From NCBI GenBank assembly GCA_963710315.1, contig CAVPZW010000005.1:658181-722180 (forward strand): a DNA stretch of 64,000 nt. Direction: 5' to 3'. Both the position numbers and the translations under genes were made by a program. The notes under the pieces were generated by a model. That model was not told where the DNA came from, searched no databases, and saw only the letters and a list, made by a program, of their open reading frames with translations. Source of the DNA: Palsa-360 sp963710315 (GTDB lineage Bacteria > Acidobacteriota > Terriglobia > Acidiferrales > UBA7541). Positions 8,999 through 16,785 of the stretch are shown here, piece by piece (position 1 is the first letter of the stretch; each line of letters begins with the position of its first letter).

Positions 8999-9466
8999 AT
9001 GTTGTTGACGCTCGCGGAAGAGCTGCCTCTCAACGCTCCTGTCGATGAAGTTTGGAAGTTGTTGCGCGACACGCCGCGCCTGACCGGCCTTTTGCCGGGC
9101 GTCGAAAGCGTCGAGCCCTTGCAGGAAGAAGGAAAGGAATCGTACGCCGCCAAAGTAAGCGAGAGAATCGGCCCGTTCAAGATCAGCATGAATTTGCAGG
9201 TGAGCGTCATCGATTCGGTCGAGCCATCGCTGTTGAAAGCCACGATCAAAGGCGCCGATTCCATGGGCCTGAACCGCATGACCGGCTCCATGCAGGTTGC
9301 CTTGAGCCCATCGTCCACCGGAACGCAAATGCATTTCGAGGCATCCATTGAAGTTTTGGGAAAGCTTACAACTCTCGGCGCGGTCCCCATCCGGCGAAGG
9401 ACGACACAAGTGTTCGCTGAATTTGCAAAAAATATTCAGGGACAATTTGAGAAGGAGAACTCGTGA
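8999..9466 (+). CDS. coxG: CoxG-like SRPBCC family protein
   Basis: 155 residues with the START/SRPBCC fold of carbon-monoxide-dehydrogenase subunit G. The pattern APVDEVWKLLRDTPRLTGLLPG near the N-terminus and the C-terminal helix FAEFAKNIQGQF are characteristic. CoxG proteins are thought to help membrane attachment or maturation of molybdenum hydroxylases. The ATG at 8999 gives the family length; the frame is open upstream but not conserved. The stop overlaps the GTG start of the next gene, which begins the coupled G-S-L order. The symbol denotes family membership only; CO oxidation is not implied. Confidence 0.85.
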   Translation: MLLTLAEELPLNAPVDEVWKLLRDTPRLTGLLPGVESVEPLQEEGKESYAAKVSERIGPFKISMNLQVSVIDSVEPSLLKATIKGADSMGLNRMTGSMQVALSPSSTGTQMHFEASIEVLGKLTTLGAVPIRRRTTQVFAEFAKNIQGQFEKENS

Positions 9467-9936
9467 ACATTGATTTCGAGCTGAACGGGAAGCCTGCGCA
9501 TCTCGAAATTGAGCAGCGCGAAACGCTTGCCGAGGTCTTGCGAGGGCGCTGCCGATTAACGGGTGTAAAAATATCCTGCGAGGCTCAGGTGTGCGGAAGT
9601 TGCACGGTTTTGGTCGATGGTCTTCCCGTAAGCGCCTGCACGTTGCTCGCATACGAAGTTCGCGGCAAGCGGGTCACCACGATTGAAGGGGTGGCCGACG
9701 AATCGGGGCGGCTGCATCCGTTGCAGCAGGCATTTCTGGATAATTTTTCCTTTCAATGCGGATTCTGCACGCCCGGAATGATTTTGGCCGCAAAAGCGCT
9801 GCTGGATGAAAACAGCAAGGTTACAGAAGCGGAGATCGTCGCGCATATGAACGGCAACTTGTGCCGCTGCACAGGCTACTTGCCGATCCTGAAAGCGATT
9901 CGCCAGGCTGCGAACGAAATGCGAGGCCAAAAGTGA
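9463..9936 (+). CDS. coxS: [2Fe-2S] subunit of a xanthine-dehydrogenase/CO-dehydrogenase-type molybdenum hydroxylase
   Basis: 157 residues carrying two iron-sulfur clusters that pass electrons from the molybdenum site to FAD. The plant-ferredoxin-type cluster uses Cys39, Cys44, Cys47 and Cys59 (CEAQVCGSC...C). The second uses Cys99, Cys102, Cys134 and Cys136 (CGFC and CRC). The start is GTG at 9463 with AAGGAG 6 bases upstream, overlapping the CoxG stop. Its own stop overlaps the GTG of the large subunit. All cluster ligands are present. The symbol marks subunit type, not substrate. Confidence 0.93.
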   Translation: MNIDFELNGKPAHLEIEQRETLAEVLRGRCRLTGVKISCEAQVCGSCTVLVDGLPVSACTLLAYEVRGKRVTTIEGVADESGRLHPLQQAFLDNFSFQCGFCTPGMILAAKALLDENSKVTEAEIVAHMNGNLCRCTGYLPILKAIRQAANEMRGQK

Positions 9937-12215
9937 AACAACTCGGCGAATTCCAAGTTGTAAATCACTCCGTGCCCCGCGGAGACGGCATTCCCAAAGT
10001 AACCGGGGGCGCCATCTACACCAGCGACATGGTGCTGGAACACATGGCCTGGGCAAAAGTGTTGCGCAGCCCATTTGCGCGCGCGCGAATTCTCTCCATC
10101 GACGTTTCCCAAGCCAAGAGCCACCCCGGCGTGATTGACGTATTAACCGGCGGCGATCTGCATGGGCTTCATCCTTATTACGGCCACGGCGTAAAAGATC
10201 ATCCTCTGATCGCCATCGGCCAGGTCCGCTTCGTGGGAGAGCCGGTTGCGGCCGTCATCGCCGAAACGGAATTGGACGCGCAGGAAGCGCTGGGAAAAAT
10301 CGTCGTCGAGTACGAAGAGATGAAAGCAATCCTCGATGTGGACACCGCCATGGCGGAAGGAACTCCTCGCATCCATGAGACGGATTTCGCCGATGGCTCC
10401 TTCCGCGGCTTCGACGATTTTCCTGGCGCGGCCGGCAACATCTGCCAGGCAGTGCACGTCGGGTGGGGAGATGTGGACGCCGCATTCGCTTCGGCCGCGC
10501 ACATCGCCGAGGGCGAATTTTATTTCCCCATGGTTTATGCCTATGCCATGGAACCGTACGTGGCCATTGCCGATTTCGATGCCAAGGGGCACCTGACGGT
10601 GTATTCCTCGGCGCAACATCCCTTCATGGTGCGCCACGATGTGGCTCACGTGTTTGGCCTGCCGCTCAACAGTGTGCGCGTGATCGTGCCCTACATTGGC
10701 GGCGGCTACGGCAGCAAGTCCTACACAAAAATTGAGCCGCTGGTTGCAGCGTGTTCGTGGAAAGCAGGGCGCCCTGTCAAGTTGCAGCTGAGCGTGGAAG
10801 AGGCTTTTCTGACCACGCGCGGAGACGATGCGCGCGTTCGAATTCGCACGGCAACCGACGCGAAGGGAAATCTGGTGGCGCGTCAGGCCACCATTCATCT
10901 GAATACCGGCGCGTACGCGGAAAACAGCCCCATGGTGTGCAGGAAAGCCGCCAACCGAATCGTCGGACCTTACCGCATTCCCAACGTGAAAATCGATTGT
11001 TTCGCTGTGTACACCAATACCGTGCCCGCAAGTTCCTATCGAGGTTTGGGCGGAGCGCAGGTTACCTTTCCCGGCGAATCGCAGATCGATGAGCTTGCCG
11101 AAAAATCGGGTTGCGATGCGGTGGAGTTCCGGCTGAAAAATCTGGCCCAGAGCGGCGAGTCGATTCATCCCGGCATGCGTCCCATCGATGCGGATATTCC
11201 CGGCGATATTCGCGAGGCCGCCAAAATGCTGCGCATGGATCGTCCGCTTGCTCCCGGGCATGGGCGCTCCATTTGCTGCTCGGCGAGCGATGCGGGAGCG
11301 CACCCGGTAACGCTGGCGATGGTGCAGGTGTATGCGGATGGCGCAGTATCGGTGTTGAGCGGGAGCACGGAGATCGGCCAGGGCAGCCACACGGTGCTCA
11401 CGCAAATCGCGGCGGAAGAAATGGGCGTGCCGCTGGAAAAGGTCCGCCTGATCGGTTCGGACACTGCAGTTACGTTGTTCGAGCGTTCCACCGGCGCGAG
11501 CCGCACAACCACGCTGATGGGGCGCGCCGTGCTGGAAGCGTGCCGCGAGGCCATCGCGCAAATCAAGGTGATGGCCGAGGAAGTTTTCGCGGCGCCGCAG
11601 GAAAAATTGGTCGAAGAACGCGGCGGCTTGCGCTGCGGCGAAACCTTCCTGACCTGGGCGCAAATCCTGGAAAAATATTTCAAGATGGAAGGCTGCAGCA
11701 TCGTGGGCCGCGCCTATCTCCGCAAGGCCGGCGACCTGACGCTTATCCCGGTATTCTGGGAAATCGGCGTGGTGGGCGTGGAAATTGCCCTGGACGAAGA
11801 AACGGGGAAAATCGCGTTGGATTCGCTGGTCACCATTGGCGATGTAGGGTTGGCCATTCACCCTGCAATGACCGAGGGGCAAGACCTGGGCGCGGCTACC
11901 ATGGGCCTGGGGGCCGGATTGTTCGAAGAATTGATTTACGACGGGCAGCAATTGATGAATGGCTCGATGCTCGAATACCGTGTGCCGCGCTTTTCCGACC
12001 TGGCCGCTAACGTGGATATGAAACTGGTGCAGAATCGCGATGGCGTCGGTCCGTACGGCGCGAAGGGCGGCGGAGAAGGAGCAGTCAATCCGATTTCGCC
12101 GTGTATCGCCAACGCGTTGTACAGGGCCACAGGCGTGCGCTTGAGAACGCTGCCCCTGACGCCCGAGCGCGTTTGGAAGGCGCTACAGGAAAAGAAGAAG
12201 GGAAAAGTGCTGTAG
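9933..12215 (+). CDS. coxL: Molybdopterin-binding large subunit of a xanthine-dehydrogenase-family hydroxylase (CoxL-like)
   Basis: About 760 residues from the GTG at 9933, which overlaps the preceding stop (GTGA); a frame open to 9861 is not the gene. It has the aldehyde oxidase/xanthine dehydrogenase a/b hammerhead (residues 15-130) and molybdopterin domains. The catalytic Glu is Glu715 in GAKGGGEGA. The active-site loop reads SYRGLGG (368-374). It is not the AYxCSFR loop of genuine aerobic CO dehydrogenase and differs from the form II AYRGAGR, so CO is an unlikely substrate. A purine, nicotinate-like or aldehyde substrate is more likely. The stop codon lies inside a perfect palindrome. Confidence 0.92.
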   Translation: MKQLGEFQVVNHSVPRGDGIPKVTGGAIYTSDMVLEHMAWAKVLRSPFARARILSIDVSQAKSHPGVIDVLTGGDLHGLHPYYGHGVKDHPLIAIGQVRFVGEPVAAVIAETELDAQEALGKIVVEYEEMKAILDVDTAMAEGTPRIHETDFADGSFRGFDDFPGAAGNICQAVHVGWGDVDAAFASAAHIAEGEFYFPMVYAYAMEPYVAIADFDAKGHLTVYSSAQHPFMVRHDVAHVFGLPLNSVRVIVPYIGGGYGSKSYTKIEPLVAACSWKAGRPVKLQLSVEEAFLTTRGDDARVRIRTATDAKGNLVARQATIHLNTGAYAENSPMVCRKAANRIVGPYRIPNVKIDCFAVYTNTVPASSYRGLGGAQVTFPGESQIDELAEKSGCDAVEFRLKNLAQSGESIHPGMRPIDADIPGDIREAAKMLRMDRPLAPGHGRSICCSASDAGAHPVTLAMVQVYADGAVSVLSGSTEIGQGSHTVLTQIAAEEMGVPLEKVRLIGSDTAVTLFERSTGASRTTTLMGRAVLEACREAIAQIKVMAEEVFAAPQEKLVEERGGLRCGETFLTWAQILEKYFKMEGCSIVGRAYLRKAGDLTLIPVFWEIGVVGVEIALDEETGKIALDSLVTIGDVGLAIHPAMTEGQDLGAATMGLGAGLFEELIYDGQQLMNGSMLEYRVPRFSDLAANVDMKLVQNRDGVGPYGAKGGGEGAVNPISPCIANALYRATGVRLRTLPLTPERVWKALQEKKKGKVL

Positions 12216-12240
12216 CTCGCCTCTTCAGAGGCGAGCTACA
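12211..12240. repeat. Perfect 30-bp palindrome spanning the coxL-like stop codon
   Basis: Arms TGTAGCTCGCCTCT and AGAGGCGAGCTACA are exact reverse complements around a TC centre. The TAG stop of the large subunit (12213-12215) is part of the left arm. The same core (CGCCTCTTCAGAGGCG) recurs at 14921. It could act as a REP-like element or transcript-end hairpin; there is no T-run. Confidence 0.85.
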
Positions 12241-12277
12241 AAGTTACAACTACAAGAGGATTGCGTAAGCAAAGAGT

Positions 12278-13138
12278 ATGACCACACTTAGCCGTTTCGA
12301 AATCCATAAGCCCGCCAGCGTGCTCGAAGCGTCGCAGATGCTGGTGCACTACGGCGATGAAGCGGGCATCTACGCGGGCGGCACGGAACTCCTGCTGGCC
12401 ATGAAACATTCGGCCCTGAACTATCGCCACTTGATCGACCTCAAAGTGGTTCAGGGGCTGAACACCATCGAAGCACGCAACGGCGCGCTGGAGATCGGAG
12501 CCACTTCGACGCACCGCAGCATTGAGCGCTCCGCCATCGTGCAGCAACATCAGCGCGTGTTGGCTGAAATGGAGTCGCAAGTGGCCAATGTTCGCGTGCG
12601 CGCCACGGGAACTTTGGGCGGCAACCTTTGCTTTGCCGAGCCGCACTCCGATCCGGCGACGTTGCTGCTGGTTCTGGGAGGCGCGGTGAAAGTGGAGAGC
12701 GCCGCGGGCGCGCGCGAAATTCCCTTGGAGGAACTTATCGGCGGCGCGTACGCCAGCAATTTGCAGCCCGGAGAAATTCTGACAAAGGTTACTGTTCCTG
12801 CCGCGAAGCCCACTCAACGCGCAGGCTACATGAAATTTCAAGTGCATGAGCGCCCCACGTTGGGCCTCGGACTGTGGATGGAAACGCCGGACGGCGGGCA
12901 CACCGTTACATCAGCTCGCGTGGCGGTGGGTTGCGTTTGCCCCTTTCCGACGCGCGGCCTCGACGCCGAAAAATTGCTCACCGGCTCGCGCAGCGAAGTT
13001 GAGAACCGGCTGCCTCAAGCCGCCGATGCGATCGCCAACGCCGCCGACCTGGTTGACGACCACGAGGGCAGCGCCGAGTACAAGCGCCACCTGATCCACG
13101 TCTTCTTGCGAAGAGTGCTTGAAAAGGCGTTGGCCTAA
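12278..13138 (+). CDS. coxM: FAD-binding medium subunit of the molybdenum hydroxylase (CoxM-like)
   Basis: 286 residues of the CoxM/XDH-B family. It passes electrons from the iron-sulfur subunit through FAD to the external acceptor. The FAD-binding pattern YAGGTELLLAMK lies near residues 31-42 and a second, ATGTLGGNLCF, near 110; the CO dehydrogenase C-terminal domain occupies roughly 180-286. It follows the large subunit after 62 bases that contain the palindrome at 12211. All three catalytic subunits are therefore present as a complete set. Confidence 0.9.
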   Translation: MTTLSRFEIHKPASVLEASQMLVHYGDEAGIYAGGTELLLAMKHSALNYRHLIDLKVVQGLNTIEARNGALEIGATSTHRSIERSAIVQQHQRVLAEMESQVANVRVRATGTLGGNLCFAEPHSDPATLLLVLGGAVKVESAAGAREIPLEELIGGAYASNLQPGEILTKVTVPAAKPTQRAGYMKFQVHERPTLGLGLWMETPDGGHTVTSARVAVGCVCPFPTRGLDAEKLLTGSRSEVENRLPQAADAIANAADLVDDHEGSAEYKRHLIHVFLRRVLEKALA

Positions 13139-13160
13139 AGTGCGGCGCGGGCTTCTCCGT

Positions 13161-13253
13161 CTTTCTCCTCTTTTCTCTGTGTCCTCTGTGTTGAGCTTTT
13201 CTTGCGAGTAGACAAAAACTTAACACAGAGGACACAGAGAAGAGAGGAGAAAA
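13161..13253. repeat. Long inverted repeat (about 31-bp arms) downstream of coxM
   Basis: The left arm runs from about 13162 (TTTCTCCTCTTTTCTCTGTG...) to 13194. The right arm at about 13219-13253 is its reverse complement with one mismatch in the first 31 positions. The spacer is about 25 bases. The motif CTCTGTGTCCTCTGTG is of a kind I recall as repeated in acidobacterial intergenic DNA. As RNA it would form a very stable hairpin at the end of the hydroxylase operon. Confidence 0.8.
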
Positions 13254-13377
13254 CCGGAGAGGCCTGGGTAGTTGTGCGTTGTCCGTGCAATTGACAAGCT
13301 GGCGGAGCGCATGTTAATTGTGCGCGCGCTCCAATCGATCATTTTGGGTGTTTGCGGTATCCCTTCGGAGGAAATCG

Positions 13378-14895
13378 TTGAGGACTAGCCTGGGAGTCGC
13401 CGGCACGCTCTTGCCTTTCGCCGTGCTGTTCTCCGCCTTCCTGATTTTCAAGATGGATGCGCTTCGGGCCAGTCTCTGGGCCTGGCTTGTGGAGTTCGTA
13501 CTGGTGCTGGTCTTCTACCGCATGCCGCTTCTGAAAAGTTTGGAAGCCTCGGCCTGGGGCAACCTGACCATGTGGACCGGGTTCATGGTCCTTTATACAG
13601 GTCAGCTTTTCGGCCAGGCCTATCGCAGTACGGGGCTGCTGGAAATCCTGCTGGAATCGATCCGGTCGATGCTGCCGAGCCGCGACGTGGAAGGGCGTTC
13701 GGTCGCCTTGGTTACGCTGGTTGCCGGGTTTATCGGTGCGTTCAATGGATTTGCGACTTATCCGGTGACCATCCCCGGCCTGGTCGATATCGGCTTCGAT
13801 GGCGTGCAGGCCACCACCAGCTATCTCGTCTATTTTTCCTGGACGCTGCCCTTCAACAGCCTGTTCATCGCGCCAAACATTTCCAACGCCGCGAGCCACG
13901 TGCCGGTCGTGGACATCGTGCGCGTTGCCGGGCTGCTCACCATTCCGCTGGTGTTTCTTTCCATGCTGGGCTTTCTGAAAATTCTGGGCTTCCGATTTTT
14001 TGCCTGGAAGTCGCAAGTCCTGTTCTGGACAACGGGGCTGGCCAACGTCATCGCCATCGTTTTGTTTACGCAGGTTTGGCCCTCCTACTACATTTTGATG
14101 CTGATCGCGGGAGCCATTTTTTCTCTTGCCGGGCTTTATGTGTATGGACGGCTCGCCAAGCGAAAGGCCCCGCAAGACGCCAATTCCGCGCGCCCTTCCT
14201 ACAGTTCGATGAGTTTGTTCAAGGCCTATGCGCCGCTGCTTTTGGGCGTGGCCATTGTCATAATTACCAGATCCCCTGGCGTTTCCGCATGGCTCGAACG
14301 TTTTCAATTCAGCGTGGCCGCCTGGGGATACAATCGAATCTCGATCAACATTTTTACAACGGCAGGCTTCTACATTTTTGTGACTGCCCTTGTGTGCTAC
14401 TTGTTTCGCAATAAGAAAGCAAACGCGGCAAAGGATTTCCTGGCGGCCAGCAAACGAAGCGGCAGAAGTCTGGCAACACTTTGCGTTGGCAGCGCCACGG
14501 TCTATTTGATGGTGGATTCCGGACAAATCGCGCAGCTGGGCAAAATTCTCGCGCAGGGCGGAACATTCGTTTACTCCTCCCTGTATCCCCTGGTGGCGTT
14601 TCTGGGAGGGATGGCGTTTGGGCAAGGCCTGCCGGGAGATTTTCTGTTTTCGCGAATGCAGGTTTCCATCGCGCCCACGCTGGGCATTCCTCTGGTGGTG
14701 CTGGTTGGAATTATTACGGTGGTGACCATGGGGCCGCCGAACGCTCTGAAGCCCACGCAGATTGCGTTCAGCGCGTCGCTGGCCAATGTGAAGGGAAGAG
14801 ACGGCGAAATCTTTCGCATCTGCCTGCCGTGGGTCTTGCTGCAGCTTGTGGCCACCGCCGTCCTTTCCGTTATTCTTGTGTACTGGTGGAAATGA
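13378..14895 (+). CDS. L-lactate permease (LctP) family transporter
   Basis: About 505 residues with 12 or more hydrophobic segments, matching the LctP family that imports lactate or glycolate with protons. Conserved features include LPFAVLFSAFLIFKMDALRA at the N-terminus and the GFNGFATYPVTIPGL-like segment. I chose the TTG at 13378 because GGAGGA ends 5 bases upstream; a frame open to 13318 has no ribosome site. It lies between the molybdenum hydroxylase and the UbiD gene. It may import the carboxylate that UbiD uses, but the actual substrate is unknown. Confidence 0.8.
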   Translation: MRTSLGVAGTLLPFAVLFSAFLIFKMDALRASLWAWLVEFVLVLVFYRMPLLKSLEASAWGNLTMWTGFMVLYTGQLFGQAYRSTGLLEILLESIRSMLPSRDVEGRSVALVTLVAGFIGAFNGFATYPVTIPGLVDIGFDGVQATTSYLVYFSWTLPFNSLFIAPNISNAASHVPVVDIVRVAGLLTIPLVFLSMLGFLKILGFRFFAWKSQVLFWTTGLANVIAIVLFTQVWPSYYILMLIAGAIFSLAGLYVYGRLAKRKAPQDANSARPSYSSMSLFKAYAPLLLGVAIVIITRSPGVSAWLERFQFSVAAWGYNRISINIFTTAGFYIFVTALVCYLFRNKKANAAKDFLAASKRSGRSLATLCVGSATVYLMVDSGQIAQLGKILAQGGTFVYSSLYPLVAFLGGMAFGQGLPGDFLFSRMQVSIAPTLGIPLVVLVGIITVVTMGPPNALKPTQIAFSASLANVKGRDGEIFRICLPWVLLQLVATAVLSVILVYWWK

Positions 14896-14914
14896 TTTGG
14901 GATGCACGCGGGTT

Positions 14915-14991
14915 TTGTAGCCCGCCTCTTCAGAGGCGGGGGTTTCTGTGCGCGTGCCAAAAAACCTCGCCTCTAAAGAGCCGAGCTACAA
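14915..14991. repeat. Composite palindromic repeat between lctP-like and ubiD-like genes
   Basis: Outer hexamers TTGTAG (14915-14920) and CTACAA (14986-14991) bracket a perfect 20-bp palindrome CCCGCCTCTTCAGAGGCGGG (14921-14940) and a second, imperfect copy at about 14966-14985. The core is the same as at 12211, so at least two units of one element family flank this operon. Confidence 0.8.
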
Positions 14992-15028
14992 GATTGGCGC
15001 ACTCTATCCACTGGATAGGAGCTTTGCA

Positions 15029-16681
15029 ATGAGCGGTAACGACCGGCAATCCGTTTCGCGGCCAAGCCTTGATTTCCAATCGCATCTGGCCGTCCTTGAA
15101 AGCAAGGGCCTGCTCATTCGTGTGAACCGGCCTATCAATAAGGATACGGAGTTGCATCCGCTGGTGCGTTGCCAGTTCTTGGGCGGAATTCCGGAAGAGG
15201 AGCGCCGCGCGTTTCTCTTTACGAATGTTGTCGACTCTCATGGGCGGCGTTACGACATTCCGGTTGTGGTCGGAGCGCTGGCCGCTTCGCCCAAAATCTA
15301 CGCGGCTGGCATGGGTTGCGCGGTCGAGGAAATCGGCGACGCCTGGAATCGTGCCATCGCAAATCCCATCGCTCCCATCCTCGTGAATTCCGCGCCCTGT
15401 CAGGAAGTTGTTATCCGTGGCGATGATTTGAAACGGCCCGGCGGCGGCTTGGCCAGCCTGCCTGTGCCGATCTCCACTCCCGGATTCGATGCCGCGCCTT
15501 ATCTCACCGCCACGCTTTGCATCACGCGCGATCCCGAAACCGGCATTCGCAACATGGGCACGTATCGCGGCGCGTTAAAGGCCACGGATCGGCTTGGCGT
15601 GCGCATGTCGTCGCGCATCGGCGGCGCCGGCGGCTATCAGCATTGGGTGAAGTATCGCCAGCGCAAAGAGCCCATGCCCTGCGCGATCGTCATCGGATGC
15701 GCGCCGGTCGTGATTTACACGGGGCCGCAGAAATTTGCAGCCAGCGTGGATGAAATGACCATTGCCGGAGGAGCGGCGGGAGCGCCGATTCGCACCGTGA
15801 AGTGCGTCACTGTGGATTTGGAAGTTCCTGCGGATTCGGAGATCGTGATCGAAGGACTTATCGACCCGGAGCTGCTGGAGCCAGAAGGGCCGTTTGGCGA
15901 AAGTAACGGGTACGTTGCGCTGGAAGACTACAACATGATCATGCAGGTGACGGCCATTACGCACAGGCGCTCGCCGGTATTCGCATCCATCCTCAGCCAG
16001 GTCACTCCCAGCGAATCGAGCGTCATCAAAAAAGTGGCCTATGAGCCGGCGTTCCTTGCCCATCTGCGCGATCAATTGTCAATCAAGGGAATTCGCCGCG
16101 TGGTGATGCACGAGCCGCTGAGCAATGTTCGCCCCATTATTTTTCTGCAATTCTCGAATGACGCTCCGCGCACCGAGGTGTGGCGCGGTTTGCAGGGCGC
16201 CTCCGCCAAGCAGGCCGACTGCGGAAAAATCGTCATCGCCGTCAGCGAGGACATCGATCCCACAAACACCGACGCGGTACTGTGGTCGCTGGCCTACCGC
16301 TCCAATCCCGCCGAGGACGTGCACATCGAGCCATATCGGTCTCGGGGCCACGCGCCAAAATCCGGCTCGCAAGCCATGGACTCGACCATGCTGATCGACG
16401 CGACTTTGAAACACTCCATGCCGCCGCTGGCTCTGCCCGCCCGCGAACACATGGAACGCGCGCAAGCAATCTGGAAAGAGTTGGGCCTTGCGCCGCTCGC
16501 CGTTCGTCCGCCGTGGCACGGCTATTCTCTGGGTGATTGGAGTGACGCTTGGAATCTGTTCGCGCGCAATGCCGTGGCGGGCGAGTGGGCTAAGAATGGT
16601 GAAAATACAGTGAAGCGGCGGCGTGGCGGGCTGACTCCCGAGACTCCCGTTTGCAGCGTCGAGGGCCGCGAAAAGTCGTAG
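15029..16681 (+). CDS. UbiD family prenylated-FMN decarboxylase
   Basis: 550 residues; UbiD-type enzymes reversibly decarboxylate aromatic or alpha,beta-unsaturated acids using prenylated FMN. Family landmarks are DPETGIRNMGTYR, the glycine-rich loop before HWVKYRQRKEPMPCAIVIG, and the acidic motif EPEGPFGESNGY that carries catalytic Glu residues. The ATG at 15029 has GGATAGGAG upstream. No UbiX-type prenyltransferase is in the window, so cofactor must be supplied elsewhere. It is flanked by an LctP permease and an NCS2 permease, so a heterocyclic or hydroxy-aromatic carboxylate is a plausible substrate. The stop codon is inside a palindrome. Confidence 0.9.
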   Translation: MSGNDRQSVSRPSLDFQSHLAVLESKGLLIRVNRPINKDTELHPLVRCQFLGGIPEEERRAFLFTNVVDSHGRRYDIPVVVGALAASPKIYAAGMGCAVEEIGDAWNRAIANPIAPILVNSAPCQEVVIRGDDLKRPGGGLASLPVPISTPGFDAAPYLTATLCITRDPETGIRNMGTYRGALKATDRLGVRMSSRIGGAGGYQHWVKYRQRKEPMPCAIVIGCAPVVIYTGPQKFAASVDEMTIAGGAAGAPIRTVKCVTVDLEVPADSEIVIEGLIDPELLEPEGPFGESNGYVALEDYNMIMQVTAITHRRSPVFASILSQVTPSESSVIKKVAYEPAFLAHLRDQLSIKGIRRVVMHEPLSNVRPIIFLQFSNDAPRTEVWRGLQGASAKQADCGKIVIAVSEDIDPTNTDAVLWSLAYRSNPAEDVHIEPYRSRGHAPKSGSQAMDSTMLIDATLKHSMPPLALPAREHMERAQAIWKELGLAPLAVRPPWHGYSLGDWSDAWNLFARNAVAGEWAKNGENTVKRRRGGLTPETPVCSVEGREKS

Positions 16682-16705
16682 GGGCACGACATGTCGTGCC
16701 CCTAC
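16678..16705. repeat. Perfect 28-bp palindrome spanning the ubiD-like stop codon
   Basis: GTAGGGGCACGACA and its exact reverse complement TGTCGTGCCCCTAC abut without a spacer. The TAG stop (16679-16681) lies in the left arm. Its GTAG...CTAC ends match those of the palindromes at 12211 and 47336, but the core differs. Confidence 0.85.
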
Positions 16706-16785
16706 TGAAATTGTGGGCGATTTTCGCCGAATTTCTGGGAAGTCCGGACTAAAACTGCGAATCGGCAATCCGCAAAAAGGATTAC

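Noticed and set aside
10143..11951. 602-codon open frame on the minus strand opposite the coxL-like gene
   Set aside because: Its translation is His/Arg/Gly-rich with no domain motif and is an antisense shadow of a strongly conserved coding frame. GC-rich third positions keep such frames open.
9933..13138. Aerobic carbon-monoxide dehydrogenase operon
   Set aside because: Subunit order and CoxG fit the superfamily, but the active-site loop lacks the AYxCSFR motif needed for the copper-sulfur site.
13161..13253. CRISPR array or remnant
   Set aside because: Only one inverted pair with no regularly spaced direct repeats; no cas genes in the window.
13339..14907. 522-codon minus-strand frame opposite the LctP gene
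   Set aside because: Composition (Gln/His/Arg/Asn-rich) and lack of motifs show it is the shadow of the membrane-protein gene.
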